From Pseudopyrenochaeta lycopersici (taxonomy: Eukaryota > Ascomycota > Dothideomycetes > Pleosporales > Pseudopyrenochaetaceae): 64,000 nucleotides of DNA. The stretch lies in contig NHZP01000009.1 in assembly GCA_003313425.1 (NCBI GenBank), forward strand, positions 682,001 through 746,000, read 5' to 3'. A model generated the notes under the pieces. That model saw nothing but the letters and a program-made list of their open reading frames with translations, was not told the origin of the DNA and did not search any database. Made by a program: the position numbers and the translations under genes. This document shows, one piece after another, positions 10,974 to 22,631 of this stretch; the first letter of the stretch is position 1, and each line of letters begins with the position of its first letter.

Positions 10974-13028
10974 TCAGCCAGAATCCTTATGCTTTAGGCA
11001 GGTCATCAATAGCTTGATAAGAAGGTTTCGGTCGACAGGCTTTGCAATGTAGCCAGTCATTCCTTTAGCTATGTAGGAATCAGCATGGCCTTTGAGCGCG
11101 TTGGCAGTCATCGCAATGATAGGTATGTTCAACCCTTTTTCTCTAAGCTCCTTGGTCGCACTTACGCCGTCCTGGACGGGCATGTTAATATCCATCAGGA
11201 TGAGGTCGTAAGCGTTGCCCTCGACCAAGGCTTTCGTGACCGCTTCTTTGCCATCCAGCGCAGTGTCGACATTCTCGAAACCTAAGCCAACCAGCATTTT
11301 GATCATGACCTTACAGTTGATGAGGTTGTCTTCTGCGAGTAGAACTCGTTTATCTTGAGCGACGGCTTTCATCTCCTCCATTGGATTAGTAAGGTTCAGC
11401 GACGGGACTGGCAGGTCTTCAATCTTATCAGACATAACGTTGACGACTTCTAGTTGCTTGCATTTCTTGAGTTTTGCTGTGAACCAGAACACGCTGCCGC
11501 GGCCTTCAGGATTAGGGTGGAATCCAATGCTGCCTCCCATGAGCTCTGCCAGGCTCTTGCATATGCTCAAGCCCAGGCCAGTACCTTTGTATCGCTTTGT
11601 GGCAGAGTTATCGAATTGTGTGAACGGCGTAAAGAGGGAATTGGAGCCGCCTGCTGGGATGCCGATACCGGTATCCACGATTTGTGTGAGAATGGTGAAG
11701 TACTCATCGTCTTCTTTCTCAAGTTCGCCGACTATGCGCACATAGCCTTCCTCAGTAAACTTGGTGGCGTTTGACAGAAGATTTTGTATAATTTGTCGAT
11801 ATCTAAGGCTGTCTCCTTCGGCGGCCCTTGGAAGCCGGGGATCAACATAACTTTCTAATTTAACCACAGGCTTGTAGCACGCCTGATGTGCTCGAAAAAC
11901 TGCTTGAATGATGTCGGATACACTGATAATGTCATGACTGATTGAAAAGCTGCCGGATGCGAGCTTGCTGTAATCCAAGATGTCATTTATAACCTGGAGG
12001 AGTACATCCCCGGACTCCTGGATGACATTGACGAGCTCGGACTGGTTGGCATCAAGTTGGGTGTCAAGAAGAAGAGTTAATGCCGACAACATTCCGTGCA
12101 TAGGAGTCCGGATCTCATGAGACATGTTGGCTAGAAACTCACTCTTGAGCTTTGACGCTTCCTCATACGCAGCGATAAGTTTCTTTTCTGCTTTTCGCCT
12201 TTCAGTGAGATCCCTTGTGACTTTGGAGAATCCAAGGAGTACATCATCTTTGTAAATGGGAGTAATGACGACGTTGGCCCAAAACCTTGAGCCATCTGAG
12301 CGGTATCTCCACCCTTCATCTTCAACTCGGCCGTCACGGAGTGCATCTTCAAGCTCTCGGGCAGGCTTTCCAGCTTCTAGATCCTCCTTGCCGTAGAATT
12401 GGGAAAAGTGTTTGCCAATGATCTCGGCCTTGGTGTAGCCTTTGAAAGACTCGGCTCCGGCATTCCAAGTAGCTACATGTCCAGTGGGATCCAGCATGAA
12501 AATGGCGTAATCCTTGACGGTTTCCACCAAGATACGAAAGGGTTCGTTTGCATACAAGCTTTCTTCAAGTTCAAGCCGCTTCTGGTGCTCCTCGGTAACA
12601 TCTAGCAAGTCCATTTGGATGCAGCGCAAGCTGTCATGACTGACAATTGGAATGGCGCGTAAATTCCAAGCTTTTCCTGTATCAGTTAAACACTTCATCT
12701 GCTGTATAGACGTTGTGTTTTTTGCGGCCCGAATGACCTTTGGGGCGGAAGCGAATGCTGGAGGACTACCTGGGCCACCGAAAATATCATCTGCATGCCG
12801 CCTGACAAGGTTGTCGCGATTGGTTGCACCTGTAAGCAACAGAAAGCTATCTGAAACCTGCCGGACAAAGAGCGCAGCGTCCAGAATGATCGTGGGGACC
12901 GGCGTGAAGCGGACTAAATCGTACTCAAGGTTGTGGGCATCGTGGCCTTCACCCGGCCTCGGTGATGGCGGGAGATCGACAGTTGAAGACACTGGTGGTG
13001 TTGGTGACCCTCCCAGCAAACCGGCCAT
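10974..13028 (-). CDS. soluble hybrid histidine kinase (PAS-PAS-HisKA-HATPase-REC)
   Basis: A single uninterrupted frame of 684 residues. Order: a PAS-like region about 40-145, a clear PAS/PAC domain about 165-280 (ending GFSKVTRDLTERRKAEKKL), a coiled linker, the HisKA phosphoacceptor SEFLANMSHEIRTPMHG (His about 304), the ATP-binding N box QNLLSNATKF, G1 box DTGIGIP and G2 box KGTGLGLSIC, then a receiver domain with acidic pair ED (566-567), phosphoacceptor Asp about 613 in LILMDINMP and the conserved Lys in IAKPVD. All catalytic residues are present. No transmembrane segment is seen, so it probably senses an intracellular or redox cue through PAS. It should feed a His phosphotransfer protein and the HOG-type response regulators. 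The layout resembles soluble fos-1/TcsA-like kinases, but the group is not verified. Confidence 0.95.
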   Translation of the reverse strand: MAGLLGGSPTPPVSSTVDLPPSPRPGEGHDAHNLEYDLVRFTPVPTIILDAALFVRQVSDSFLLLTGATNRDNLVRRHADDIFGGPGSPPAFASAPKVIRAAKNTTSIQQMKCLTDTGKAWNLRAIPIVSHDSLRCIQMDLLDVTEEHQKRLELEESLYANEPFRILVETVKDYAIFMLDPTGHVATWNAGAESFKGYTKAEIIGKHFSQFYGKEDLEAGKPARELEDALRDGRVEDEGWRYRSDGSRFWANVVITPIYKDDVLLGFSKVTRDLTERRKAEKKLIAAYEEASKLKSEFLANMSHEIRTPMHGMLSALTLLLDTQLDANQSELVNVIQESGDVLLQVINDILDYSKLASGSFSISHDIISVSDIIQAVFRAHQACYKPVVKLESYVDPRLPRAAEGDSLRYRQIIQNLLSNATKFTEEGYVRIVGELEKEDDEYFTILTQIVDTGIGIPAGGSNSLFTPFTQFDNSATKRYKGTGLGLSICKSLAELMGGSIGFHPNPEGRGSVFWFTAKLKKCKQLEVVNVMSDKIEDLPVPSLNLTNPMEEMKAVAQDKRVLLAEDNLINCKVMIKMLVGLGFENVDTALDGKEAVTKALVEGNAYDLILMDINMPVQDGVSATKELREKGLNIPIIAMTANALKGHADSYIAKGMTGYIAKPVDRNLLIKLLMTCLKHKDSG

Positions 13029-14909
13029 TGCTCCGCTATGAGTGCAACCGTGGGGCTAGGCGCCGCTAGACCAAGGGCGATGCTTGGGTTATAGGTAGAG
13101 AATCATACGAGTTTTGCATCGCAGAACTCGCAAGGCCGGGATTGTGCCACTTTTTAGTGATTGGCACCCTATTCCGTGTGTCTTTTCAGGGAGAAGCTCG
13201 CGTCGCATCCCGGAGATAGCCGATTTTCAGCTTAAGCTCATTGGCTTGACGTCACATTGATCGAGATCTCATGAATGCTATTAGGGGGGCACAACCCATA
13301 CTTGTCATATTGCTTCTCTCCCCCATACTTTTGTTCAACATTTTCTTTGCAGTTGCAACCCGTTTCGACCTTCAACTTTGAACACGTTCTACCTGACTGC
13401 ATTCCACCCGTTTCCAGCCTGTGGTACAGTTGTCTATTACTCCCGTGATGCATCAGGCCACTTTTGCCGGTCTTACCCACTTTTATAGTTCAGCGTGGTT
13501 AACATCTCCGACTCCGGGATGCTTGACACCATCCTGGTCCACACTGGCAGCGCGCATCATTATCGGCATTCTGCTGTTGGGTGCCCAAGAATGAAAGCCC
13601 AAAATATATGCAATATTGCACTTTTGTCTGAGGCTGCAGGATAAAGTTGGGAGCCTTCGAGGACAGATGTATCGAGAGACCTCGTCTCGAGGCTAGGCAA
13701 TTTCTGCAGTCTGGCGTCGCGATGCGGTCATGCCTCTTTTTGGCATACAATCGTAAATTTGATTGCCATGCCGCAACAGCCAGACCACAAATAGCACGAA
13801 GACCCCACGTATCAATCACGACACGTTGGAGGATTAGCCTGGAGTAAAAACCGGTCGGGCGTTGTACACTAACAGCTTTTGTGCTCCTTCGAATTTTCTT
13901 TTGCATGAAACCTGGTTTGCCACTTCTCGGCTGGCTTCTGCGCTGGCAAGAGAGAAATGTGTTGCAAAATCTTGAAGTAACACAAACACTGTCTTCTAAG
14001 AAAAGTTTTCCCGGGCGTTTCAATTCTGTTATGAGGAAAATCATGGCTCTCAGGCTAGTTGACATCATTGTACAGCTCGCACGTCTCCGCAATGCGTACC
14101 CTAAAGCTGTTGTACTAGATTAGATTGTGAAACCCTCATTCATCTTTCAAACTCATATCCCTTGCTTATGGGATTAGGCTTTGGGCCTATTGGGAAGACC
14201 TCATCGAATGAGCCATGATGCTCAAGGATGAATGGTCCTCACGTCTAATGTTGCTGATGTCCAGTATGAAGCACTCGGCTATATGATATATATAGTTCTA
14301 CAGGGACCATGATATCTCGGCATTTCACTCGGTGATAATTGAAAAGGTCTCACAACATATCGCTTACAGTGTTCCAAGGGCACTAAAGAACAATGCTTCG
14401 ATAAAGATATATCCACTCTTCAAGCCTGGTGATACATTCATCTAGTCTAACCTATTTGGCCCAGCCAAGCAATGGAAGCTTCATAGGGCTGTTCTTGCCA
14501 TGCCACTTGTCTTGGCTCGCGCCGCAGCAGCAGCAGCAGCAAGATAATAACCAAAAGGGCGGTTTCCTTATAGCTAATTTCCCATCCAAGAATAAAGAGC
14601 TGAATAGTAAAGCTGGGTTTATTCGTCTCCCAAACACACTTGAACAATAATGTTGGAACGACAAGAACCGCTTCGTCCTAAGGTGTCTTAGAATTGCAAA
14701 ACGCGAACCCAGTTACATGGACTACTAATTTCAATTCAACAATCACCGGGGGCTGGGGCTAGTGTTGGGAAATGTCTTGCTCTCGATTGTCTCTTTACAG
14801 TTCATGTAGCATCACTAGCTCAAGTGATTCCTCTATGCGAATGAAAAATGGAATATATGGACGGGGGTATCATTCTGAAGCCAACGAAAAATGTCTCCAC
14901 CTCCCAATT
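13029..14909. other. 1.9-kb gene-poor stretch
   Basis: Contains the promoter of the histidine kinase (from about 13030) and otherwise nothing I recognise. The minus frame 13499-14092 is long for chance but has no hydrophobic core, motif or splice-compatible partner. A short (CAG)5 run lies at 14525-14539. 14760-14909 is the 3' flank of the SARAF gene. Confidence 0.45.
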
Positions 14910-15929
14910 TTATCTTCTTGATGTCGATCCAAACCCAGTGCTCTCGTATCTCGTACTGGAGAAGCTATCGCCAGAGGATGATCTGGAGCTTCCCTCGCCA
15001 TTGTTCCAACGGCCTCCACTGCCACTACCACTTCCACTGCCCCAACCACTACCCGTCTGGTTTCCTCTGTTCCCCATCCGTCCAGCAGCCCAACCGGCAG
15101 CAGCTCCTCCCATGGCGCCTGACCAAAAGCCCGGTCTCCATCCTTCTGTAGCACCGTATCCGGATTTGGAGTTTCTTGGATTCGACGAATAATATGGTGG
15201 AGGCGGGTCGTCATACGGATCGTTATTCCCTCCTCCCCATCCGCCTCCACCACCGCCACCCCAACCTGGCCTGTTGCCACCGGCTGCACCAGCAGCAGGG
15301 CGTTGCGCCCAGCCTGTGAATGCAGAGTATACCATCCATAGCGCAACACCAATGAACAGTAACCAGAAGAACGCAGCAGCTACGTTCTCGCCCATTGTCT
15401 TCGGATGCCCTTCGTCATCGCCGCCCAGCCACCCTCCTCCTCTGCCTTTGCCATATCTCTCCTTGCCCTTGTCCGTCAAAACCAGGAGATATTCAACTCC
15501 ACAGCTTCCCTTCAAGATGTATGGGTCTTCAGGGTAATCGTAGCCTTCGCAAATGACTTCTGTGGAACCGAGTTTGAACTCCTCAGGAAGCGCGGCCGTG
15601 CAAGTCCATTGTATAGAGTCTTCGTCGTAGTCAGACCCTGAGTTCTTACAGCGCATTACATCGACTTCGTAAAGGCCACGCCCAGAGCCGCCAACGCATT
15701 TCAACTGTCAGAAGTATTAGCTTGGGTGTTTATCACCAGATCGAGAACAGTTGGGTTAGTGATGATTTTTTACCTGAGGAATTGCACTGACGCGTCGGTG
15801 CGACGTTTTTAAGTCTTTGCGAAGTGTGAGGCTTTGCACATTTGAGAGCTTGACCTTGGAGCCTGAACGGAGCGCTTCTACGCCACTTGTGGCGAGCAGC
15901 GCTGGGTAGAGGAAGTTGAGGAGATGCAT
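14910..15929 (-). CDS. SARAF family ER protein (store-operated calcium entry regulator)
   Basis: Two exons (15929-15774 and 15704-14910; 69-nt intron, phase 0) give 316 residues. A signal peptide covers about residues 1-20. The luminal part carries the family pattern SNVQSLTLRKDLKTSHRR, LKCVGGSG, a DVMRCKNSGSDYDE region, WTCTAALPEEFKLG and VICEGYDYPEDPYILKGSCG. One transmembrane helix follows (AAAFFWLLFIGVALWMVYSA), then a Gly/Trp/Ser-rich cytosolic tail with GGGGGGGWGGG and GSGSGSG runs. In animals SARAF slows store-operated calcium entry at the ER. Fungi keep the same domain order, but the role there is little studied. It is divergent from PBN1, with 279 bp between starts. Confidence 0.92.
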
Positions 15930-16208
15930 GTTGTCGTCTTCAACGTTAAGTTAAAACTCAGATCAACAGTAGCAAGAGTAGCAAGAGTAGGCTCTTTTGG
16001 AGCACATAGGTGGCGATGCACGTGAAAGGACACGTTGGACCAAAGAAAGAGGCTGCGAGTCCAGATCGCGGAAGAGTGAAAGCAAGCTTGGCATTCGTCA
16101 CTTCTCAGGAACGCCTCGTGCTTCTGTTTGGTCTTACTACAAGCGGCTAGGCCAGATGCTGGATATCGATTCCAACTCCCACTGGAGGCACCAACATACA
16201 TACCAACA
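15930..16208. promoter_or_regulatory. divergent promoter SARAF / PBN1
   Basis: 279 bp separate the two start codons, so both ER-protein genes must share this upstream region. It contains the repeat AGTAGCAAGAGTAGCAAGAG at about 15966-15985. No clear TATA box is seen. Confidence 0.5.
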
Positions 16209-17870
16209 ATGAAACAACGAATAACATATGTGGTGAAAAACCCAGAGAGTTTTACGCCGGAACAGCTGGTCGTGAAGCATGATGGCACGCATTTTGCTGT
16301 GAAGCAAGTTGACGCTGCCAAAGAACACCGTATCACTTTGGGCCTGGATGAGCTGCCTAGCGAGGTAACCTGCATCCAAATATTTGAGACGGAAGTCCTT
16401 CTAACGCTCTGCAGCTCAGTAAGGTTTTCCAACAATGGCACGAACTCCACATCCGCTGGGCTTCATCAACGGCTTACACCGCAACACCACCATTCGCATC
16501 ACGTGTCTCTCCTGGCATGCACGTCTTCTTCACCCCGCTTAAATCTACCCCCGAATCTGCATTATGTTCTCAGCTCCATGGACTCATTATCGAGGACCTA
16601 AGATGCTTGACAACGAACGACTCCGCCATCAAACTCCCTATTCTCTCAGAACGCTTCTCAATGTCCACATCTTCACAGTACTTCGCCTACCTGGACTCCA
16701 TCGGCAAAGTCATTGTCCACTTCCAAGAAAAATTCTGCAAGCTAGAGAATAATGTTTGTGAGAAGCTGGCTATTCAGCTGCTGACGGCGGCATATGTGGA
16801 TATTGACTACGACACCATCTCACGGGCCGTTGTGTTGACCGCTGGGTGGCCGGACGCACCAGCCGAAGACGGCTGGTCTGAAACAATTCAATCACCCAAT
16901 ACAGATGCAACAGTTGAGATAGGAGTACTTAGCCATGAACCGAATTCTGATCCAGAGGATATTCAGTTTGGAGGGTTTTTGACTGTGCTGGGACAGGATA
17001 AAGCTCCAAGTATGACCTTTCTTCACCCAGAATTTCACGTCCGATAGCTAATGCGGAGGCGTAGAAGCAACGCGTTTCCAGACACCCACGCGACATTACC
17101 CGCTCTTAGAGTCCTCTGATTCCACAACAGCAGCACCAAAACTCCATCCCCTCACATACACGACATCCTTCTCTCAGCCAACCGGTCTACACCCCACACT
17201 CCTCCTGTCATTCCCAAAGCAACACCTCACGCCGCCGAATCCGAGCTGCAAACTGCACGCCCACCTCACCCTCCCTTCGTACTTGTTCATCGACAAATAC
17301 CAATTCAACGACGCCCTCTTCCTGCAGTCCAAGAATCTCAAGAGCCTGCGCAGTCTAGCCGGCGCCACGGATCTCGAAGCGCCAGACTGGGTCATCGACC
17401 AGTGGGGCAGCGCGGCGTTATTCGAGCTCGCACACCCCTCACCCAGCAAAGCAGACGTTGGGGAGCAATCATGGAATACCTCAATTCCTCTGCACCTGCG
17501 CTACCTCCCCGCCACGCCTTCCTCGCACACTTCTGTGCCGGTCCCCTGGCCCGTCGTGTTCTGGGCGTGCAGAGCAGACGAGGGCGCCAAGATGGCTGCG
17601 AACCCGTTTGACCGTGTGCACCTGGGTTACGAAGCGCTGTTTGGGCCCAAGACGCGGTTCATGCATGTTGAGCCTGCCGTTCGTGGGAACGGCACGGGCC
17701 AGTTGGTGGAGTGGATCAATGTTCCGGTTCTGGATACGAGGAAGAGTGGATGGGTTGAGGCGGGGACAGTGGGGACAGTGGTTATTGCGTTTCTGGGGCT
17801 GTGTTGGGTCTTATTTGGCGGGACTGGGGGTAAGAAGGAAGTCGTTCCGAAGGGGAAGAAGAAGCAGTAA
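16209..17870 (+). CDS. PBN1: PBN1/PIG-X, subunit of GPI mannosyltransferase I
   Basis: Three exons (16209-16364, 16415-17009, 17065-17870) give 518 residues. PBN1 works with GPI14 in the ER to add the first mannose to GPI precursors. The N-terminus KQRITYVVKNPESFTPEQL, and LDELPSE joined to LSKVFQQWHELHIRW, are family hallmarks, as is the C-terminal PIG-X-like part: PTGLHPTL, LHAHLTLPSYLFIDKYQF, GATDLEAPDWVIDQWGSAALFEL and PVPWPVVFWAC. One transmembrane helix lies near the end (TVGTVVIAFLGLCWVLF), followed by a lysine-rich tail (KKEVVPKGKKKQ) resembling an ER retrieval tail. For the second intron I used the TAG acceptor at 17064; the CAG 17 bases later breaks the frame. It supports the two GPI-anchored proteins in this window in a general way only. 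Confidence 0.92.
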
Positions 17871-18088
17871 TCACCCAATAAAGGAAGAAACATTGAGCTT
17901 GGAAATGCATCGTTTTATTTGCTCGCCGTGATAAGAGCGAGTGTTTTGGGTATCTAGTTATCATGATCATGTGCATGGCACTACAGCCATTTTTTTCTAA
18001 CCTCATATAAACCTCTCAAAGGTGATCATCACCTGTGCTTCCTCAGGCCATTTATTCTCAAATTCTTGCATTGACTCCGTCCTCTTCC

Positions 18089-19453
18089 CTAGACCACCAG
18101 GACTGGTGCATCCACCGGCACACTGGGGATGATAGGAACACTCGTTCCCGGGAAGATGGGATGTAGGGTATAGATGGGTCCCGCGCTGTCTTCGCCATCA
18201 AACAGCATCAGATTCTGGATTGGCTGCTCCCGGTGTCCAAGCACGTTGATGACATCCTGGGCCAGCTGGCCACCTAAGAAGGCCGTCACTGGTGCAAGCT
18301 CGCTGCCTAGATTCTGTAGGAAACTGCGAAGGAAGTCGGCTGTGAGCGTTTCCGAGGGGAGGAGTAACTCTTTGTGCTTGATATTTGCGGTGGTAGTGAA
18401 GATTTGGAGTTCCTGGGGTGTATGCGTGGGGAATACGCCATGACCGTTGCGCTGGTACTCCCATAGTGCTCTCACACACGTGAGAAGAGGGTGCACTTTC
18501 TTTAGTCTCCTGGCATTGCCTGCTATCTCCGGGGGCAGGGGGCTGTCTTTGGCCAGCATAAGCGGGCTGTATAACTCCTGCTTGCTGACGAGCTCCACCA
18601 CCTTGCCATTCTCCCTCTTGACCTGCACGCTCATGACACTCCTCGTGGTGCTCTCCGTGCCAACCTGTGTCGCGCGATTGCTCTTCTCACGCTCAATAAC
18701 GAAGTTGTGCTCGACCAGGTCGGCGAAAATGTAGCCGTAAAGGCCGTGGGAGGCGCCGGCGTAGAAGGGCTTGCGTGCGATGCGGGCACCGGCGTTGACA
18801 GCGCTAAAGGAGAGGAAGTCCATGTCGGTGGCAATGATAATGTCATATTGGCTGTAGAAAGTCGGGTCTTGCTCGTTTCGGATGTCGGTGGGGAGGGTGT
18901 TGACGCGCACACGAGGGTTGAGCTTGCGCAGTTGGGGTGCTGCTGCTTCGGCGCGCTGTGTGCATTAGTACGATTCGCTCACGGATGAACAACGGCAGAT
19001 ATACATTCTTGCCTACATCGGCATCGCTGATGAAGAACTGCGCGCCCAGATCCTCCTCTGTCACGGCTTCATGGTCTGCGAGCGTGATTGAGCCTATGCC
19101 GGCAAGGACCAAATTCTTGGCGATCTCGTTGGCTAGCGCCTTGATGGAGACGAGGAGGATGTTGGCAGTGCGGATCCTGCAGGTGTCAGTGAGTGTTGCA
19201 TGGTCACTGGCAATGGACACTTACTTCTCCTGCGCCTGCACGCCCCATAGGCGGATCTGTCGGTCGTACAGGGCAATCTCATCTGCGCGCGGAGCTTAGC
19301 ATTGGGATGGCTTGCGAGGGAGTCGGTCCTACCTGCGGAAATCTTGTCAGCCTCAGCCATGGCCGCGACGACCTGGCCAGCTGCGTCTTCTGCCGGGAAG
19401 GTGCCATTGGCAGCCGGCGGAGGGATGCTGGCGGGCGCGTTGAGGTCGGCCAT
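18089..19453 (-). CDS. AOS1: SUMO-activating enzyme E1 subunit AOS1
   Basis: Four exons (19453-19333, 19282-19225, 19176-19005, 18955-18089) give 405 residues. AOS1 pairs with UBA2 to activate SUMO by adenylation in the nucleus. The first two joins rebuild the E1 signature ADEIALYDRQIRLWGVQAQEKIRTANILLV. The nucleotide-binding region ALANEIAKNLVLAGIGSITLAD, DLGAQFF and the C-terminal APVTAFLGGQLAQDVINVLG follow. The third join, DVGKN to RAEAAAPQLRKLNP, is phase 0 and restores the usual helix. There is no catalytic cysteine domain, as expected for this half of the heterodimer. It could be confused with the NEDD8 subunit ULA1, but the short length and the GREQP/LFDGEDSAGPIYTL end fit AOS1. Confidence 0.93.
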
Positions 19454-19944
19454 GTGTGGTTGCTTGGGTCGAGCTGTGGAAATTGACGTCGACGATCTGC
19501 CGTCCAATTTGTTCTAGACGCAAACTTGGAGAGAGCCAATGGGGGCGGTCTCCTTGCTCGATGCGATGCAGTTCAAGCTGAGGGAGGTGGAGGTGAAGGT
19601 GAAGGCGATTATGGCGAAGCGACTATATTCAAGCTGATTATGGCCAAGGCGGTCATGGTCCAGCTAGCACGCAAGGACGGCCGGCGACGGTGACGAAATT
19701 AGGTTTGGTACCTATGCGGCTCTGCCGTTAGGTTTGGCTCGTGCGCTGTCCCCGCGTGGGGCCTGCACGCGGACAGGTGCTTGTTCAACCTGACCTCAGC
19801 CTGGATGAGACACGCTGCCTTTACCTTGTCCCCCTTCATACCGACTCACATTCGCCTCTTGCACACCGTCGATCCTCCCTTGCCTACCTCTCCGCCCTCG
19901 TATCAGCCACACTCTCCCAATGGGAGCGGGCACCGACGTCACCC
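19454..19944. promoter_or_regulatory. divergent promoter AOS1 / uncharacterised nuclear protein
   Basis: 491 bp lie between start codons. It contains a degenerate direct repeat: TTCAAGCTGA occurs near 19572 and again near 19628, each close to GGCGA/GATTATGGC words, plus a run of GGTGAAGGTGAAGG. No TATA box is obvious. Confidence 0.4.
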
Positions 19945-21803
19945 ATGCCCAGACCGCCTACGCCCCCGTCCCCTCCGCCGGCGAGTTTCCCATACACGAC
20001 TGGCAGCTTTGACTTCCCTCATGCCTCGACATCGCCGCCTGCCATATCTCGTCCAGGCCTCAATAGCGCTGCAAGAAGTACCCTGCGCTCGCGCTCCTTC
20101 GCAGACCACGCACTAGACCAGACATCGCCCACCGACCACGATGCGCCTGCCATGCCCAGACAAGCGGCCAGGCGTTCGACTCGCTCTACCAGACAAGGTC
20201 CGCTCCACCGCATATTTGGCCCTCCACGTGACAGCGATGCAGTAGACCACCTTTCGAGGCGGCCCCCCACTGCAAATCCCAATCGTCCTCGTGCCACACC
20301 AAGCGAACGCTACCTCCGCCGCTCGCAGGCACGCATAAGAGAACAGCGTGCTGCCAACATGGACGCTACAAACGATCTCCTAGACTCATTGAGCGACCTG
20401 CCCATCAATAACCCCTTTACCATGTCCAATACAAATGTCCGGCCTCGCAGCCCCATTGTCGAGATCAGCAACGAGCGCAGAAATAAACGAAGGAAGCTTG
20501 GACACAGTGCAGATGGAATCCCCGAGTACACATGCTTCAAGTATGGCCACAAAGGCCAAGTGGTGCCAGGTCGCCTCAGAATGGAAGTCGTGAGCTGCGA
20601 TGGCGGTGAGCACCGCAAGGACAACCCACCCGGACTGTACAAAGTCCAGAACGTCTTGAGGAACGATAAAAGCGTATATTGTAGTGAGAGCTCGCAGTGC
20701 AACCTTCTCCTGAAGCACATCGGCGAGGGCTCTTTTGCTCTAGAGAAGGTCGTCATTCGAGCACCGGACCGTGGTTTTACGGCTCCGTATGTGCATCCGC
20801 TTCTGTGCAAATCACCTTACTAACACAAATTTAGCGTTCAAGAAGGTCTCGTATTCGTGTCCATGTCTGCAGATGAACTGTTGTCCGGCACCACTGCCTA
20901 CAATTTAGAATATGGCCATCAATCCCCGCTGACGTCACCTTCGCCCAGCTCTTTCGAAGATGACGATGAGCAGCTGTCCCTTCGAGAAGCGATCGAAGAT
21001 CCCTTGATATGGCAAAACTCTCGCCCAGGAACTCAAGAAGAAATGGAAGAGCGGATCGAGCGCCTAAGGATCCGTAGTGCGAGATTGAACGCGGAATCAG
21101 CCAACCTAATTTCCTCCTTGCGTTCTGACTCCGATCGACGAAGAATCCTACGTCAGATGGTTGAGAATGAAGATGAAATGGACGGCGAAAACTGTGATCA
21201 TGTACCGGATGATTCATACACAGGGCCTGCAGGTGTCTCTGCGCCTACTCCGCCTCCATTCACTGTAACAACTGCTAGTGAGGAGGAAGAGTCAGACTCT
21301 AACGAGGAGCAGCCCAGCGCTGCCATTATGGCTGATCGACTACGAAGGGAAAGCCGATGGCGCCCTGATAGTGATGATGAAGACGATGACACCATGCCTC
21401 GTCTCGGACCGTTTCGACGTGCACCACCACTGGACTTTAGTACTTACAGTGAGTGGCGAGAAAGAAGGGAGCGCTACATGGAACCGATTAGAGCAGCTCG
21501 TGTAGGCGCTCCGAGTCGCATCGAGACTTCGGAGGCCGCGCCTGATGCCGAGAGTTTGATACCTCCGCATGCAAGATTCTTCATTGCGAAGAACAAGAAC
21601 AAGATTACAATCAAATTTCACCCAGCGATGTAAGTTCTGGTATTTTCATCATTTAGGAAGTCGCTAACGTGACATACAGTTCTGGAAAGCATGTACTACT
21701 CAAGTTCTGGAGTCCAAAGCGCGACGGTAACATCGACATTGAAAGCGTCCAATTTTATGGCTATTCTGGCCCGCGTTACTTCCCGGCGATGCAGCCTCGA
21801 TAA
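19945..21803 (+). CDS. uncharacterised protein, disordered N-terminus, jelly-roll-like C-terminus
   Basis: Three exons (19945-20786, 20835-21629, 21680-21803) give 586 residues. Joins are APVQEGLVFVSM and KFHPAISGKHVLLKFWSPKRD, with ACTAAC and GCTAAC branch points. The first 200 residues are Pro-, Ser- and Arg-rich and probably disordered. They are followed by a compact region from about 195 (PEYTCFKYGHKGQVVPGRLRM, then VYCSESSQCNLLLKH) that could hold a small Cys/His fold, then an acidic linker with Asp/Glu runs. The last 40 residues (KNKITIKFHPAISGKHVLLKFW followed by FYGYSG) read like the end of a galactose-binding-like or APC10/DOC-type beta sandwich. That is an inference from pattern only. 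Basic clusters such as NKRRK suggest a nuclear protein. The start is the first ATG in the frame. Confidence 0.8.
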
Positions 21804-22631
21804 ACATTTCTTCCAGGCAAGATTTTCTTACTCTTTCTCAGCTTCTTCCTCTATATCCTAGGGATCGGCCTGCAGGAGCAGCGATATTACGATTCTCATG
21901 ATTGCAATGAAGTTCGTGGATGTTGATACCCTGCGAATTCGCACAGGTATTTGGCAAAAGGTTGAGAAAACTCTAAGATTCCGTATCGCTAGGATGAGCA
22001 TTTACTTAGCCTCCATGCTCTCTTAGACGTTGCTAGACTCACTCTTCGTATTAGACTAGAGTCCGCTAAATGTCACTAATGATAATAGAACATCATGTCA
22101 TTGGATTGCGTCGTGCCTTCCGCTTGGTCGATGGTAGAGTTTCGTCACTTTGGCAGTACAGTTTTTCCTCTGTTGATGGATTTTGGGCCGACAACATCGA
22201 GCAACCGCCAGCTTGTTACCATACAGTTTAGGCAGAAACTCCCACACATGTCTTGCTTTCCCGCTACCATGCATTATCATCATCAACTCCCATCTGTTTT
22301 GTCAGCTTATTTCCGACCACGCGTTCGAACCATTATGTATTGCAGGCACGAACTTGGATGCATCACCAGATTCCATTTTACTCCCGGTCCAGAAGCTATC
22401 GATCACAATACATATGCATATGTCTTACACCATATTGGCATCCAAGCCTTGCATTAAATTCCATTATGTGCACGTTGTCCATTCAAGTACGCCGATTGGA
22501 CGATGCAACGGGAAGCCAGGCAGCACTCTTCAATTCCAGATGCAAATTTCAAGTTTTGGCGCTGCTCAGCCACTCTGCGATAGACTGTGTTTTACAGACT
22601 GCTAGAGGTGTTGGCAGCCGTTCCTTTCTCT
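21804..22631. other. intergenic; may hide the 5' exon of the next gene
   Basis: No convincing gene. 22570-22631 is open in the frame of the next gene back to a stop at about 22578, and it reads VFYRLLEVLAAVPF, which looks like the end of the family's first extracellular loop. A missing first exon with a transmembrane helix may lie here, but I could not find one with good splice sites. Confidence 0.4.

Noticed and set aside
13499..14092. 197-residue minus-strand frame
   Set aside because: No motif, no balanced hydrophobic core, odd composition rich in R, S and C, and stop-free frames of this size can occur by chance.
14870..15352. Minus-strand 160-residue frame and plus-strand proline-rich frames over the SARAF tail
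   Set aside because: They are shadows of the Gly-rich coding exon of SARAF.
18089..19453. Assignment of the E1-like gene to the NEDD8 subunit ULA1
   Set aside because: Too short, and its C-terminal pattern fits AOS1 better.
22321..22345. GCGTTCGAACC word resembling a tRNA B box
   Set aside because: No matching A box or cloverleaf arms around it; other GTTCGA words in the window lie inside coding exons.
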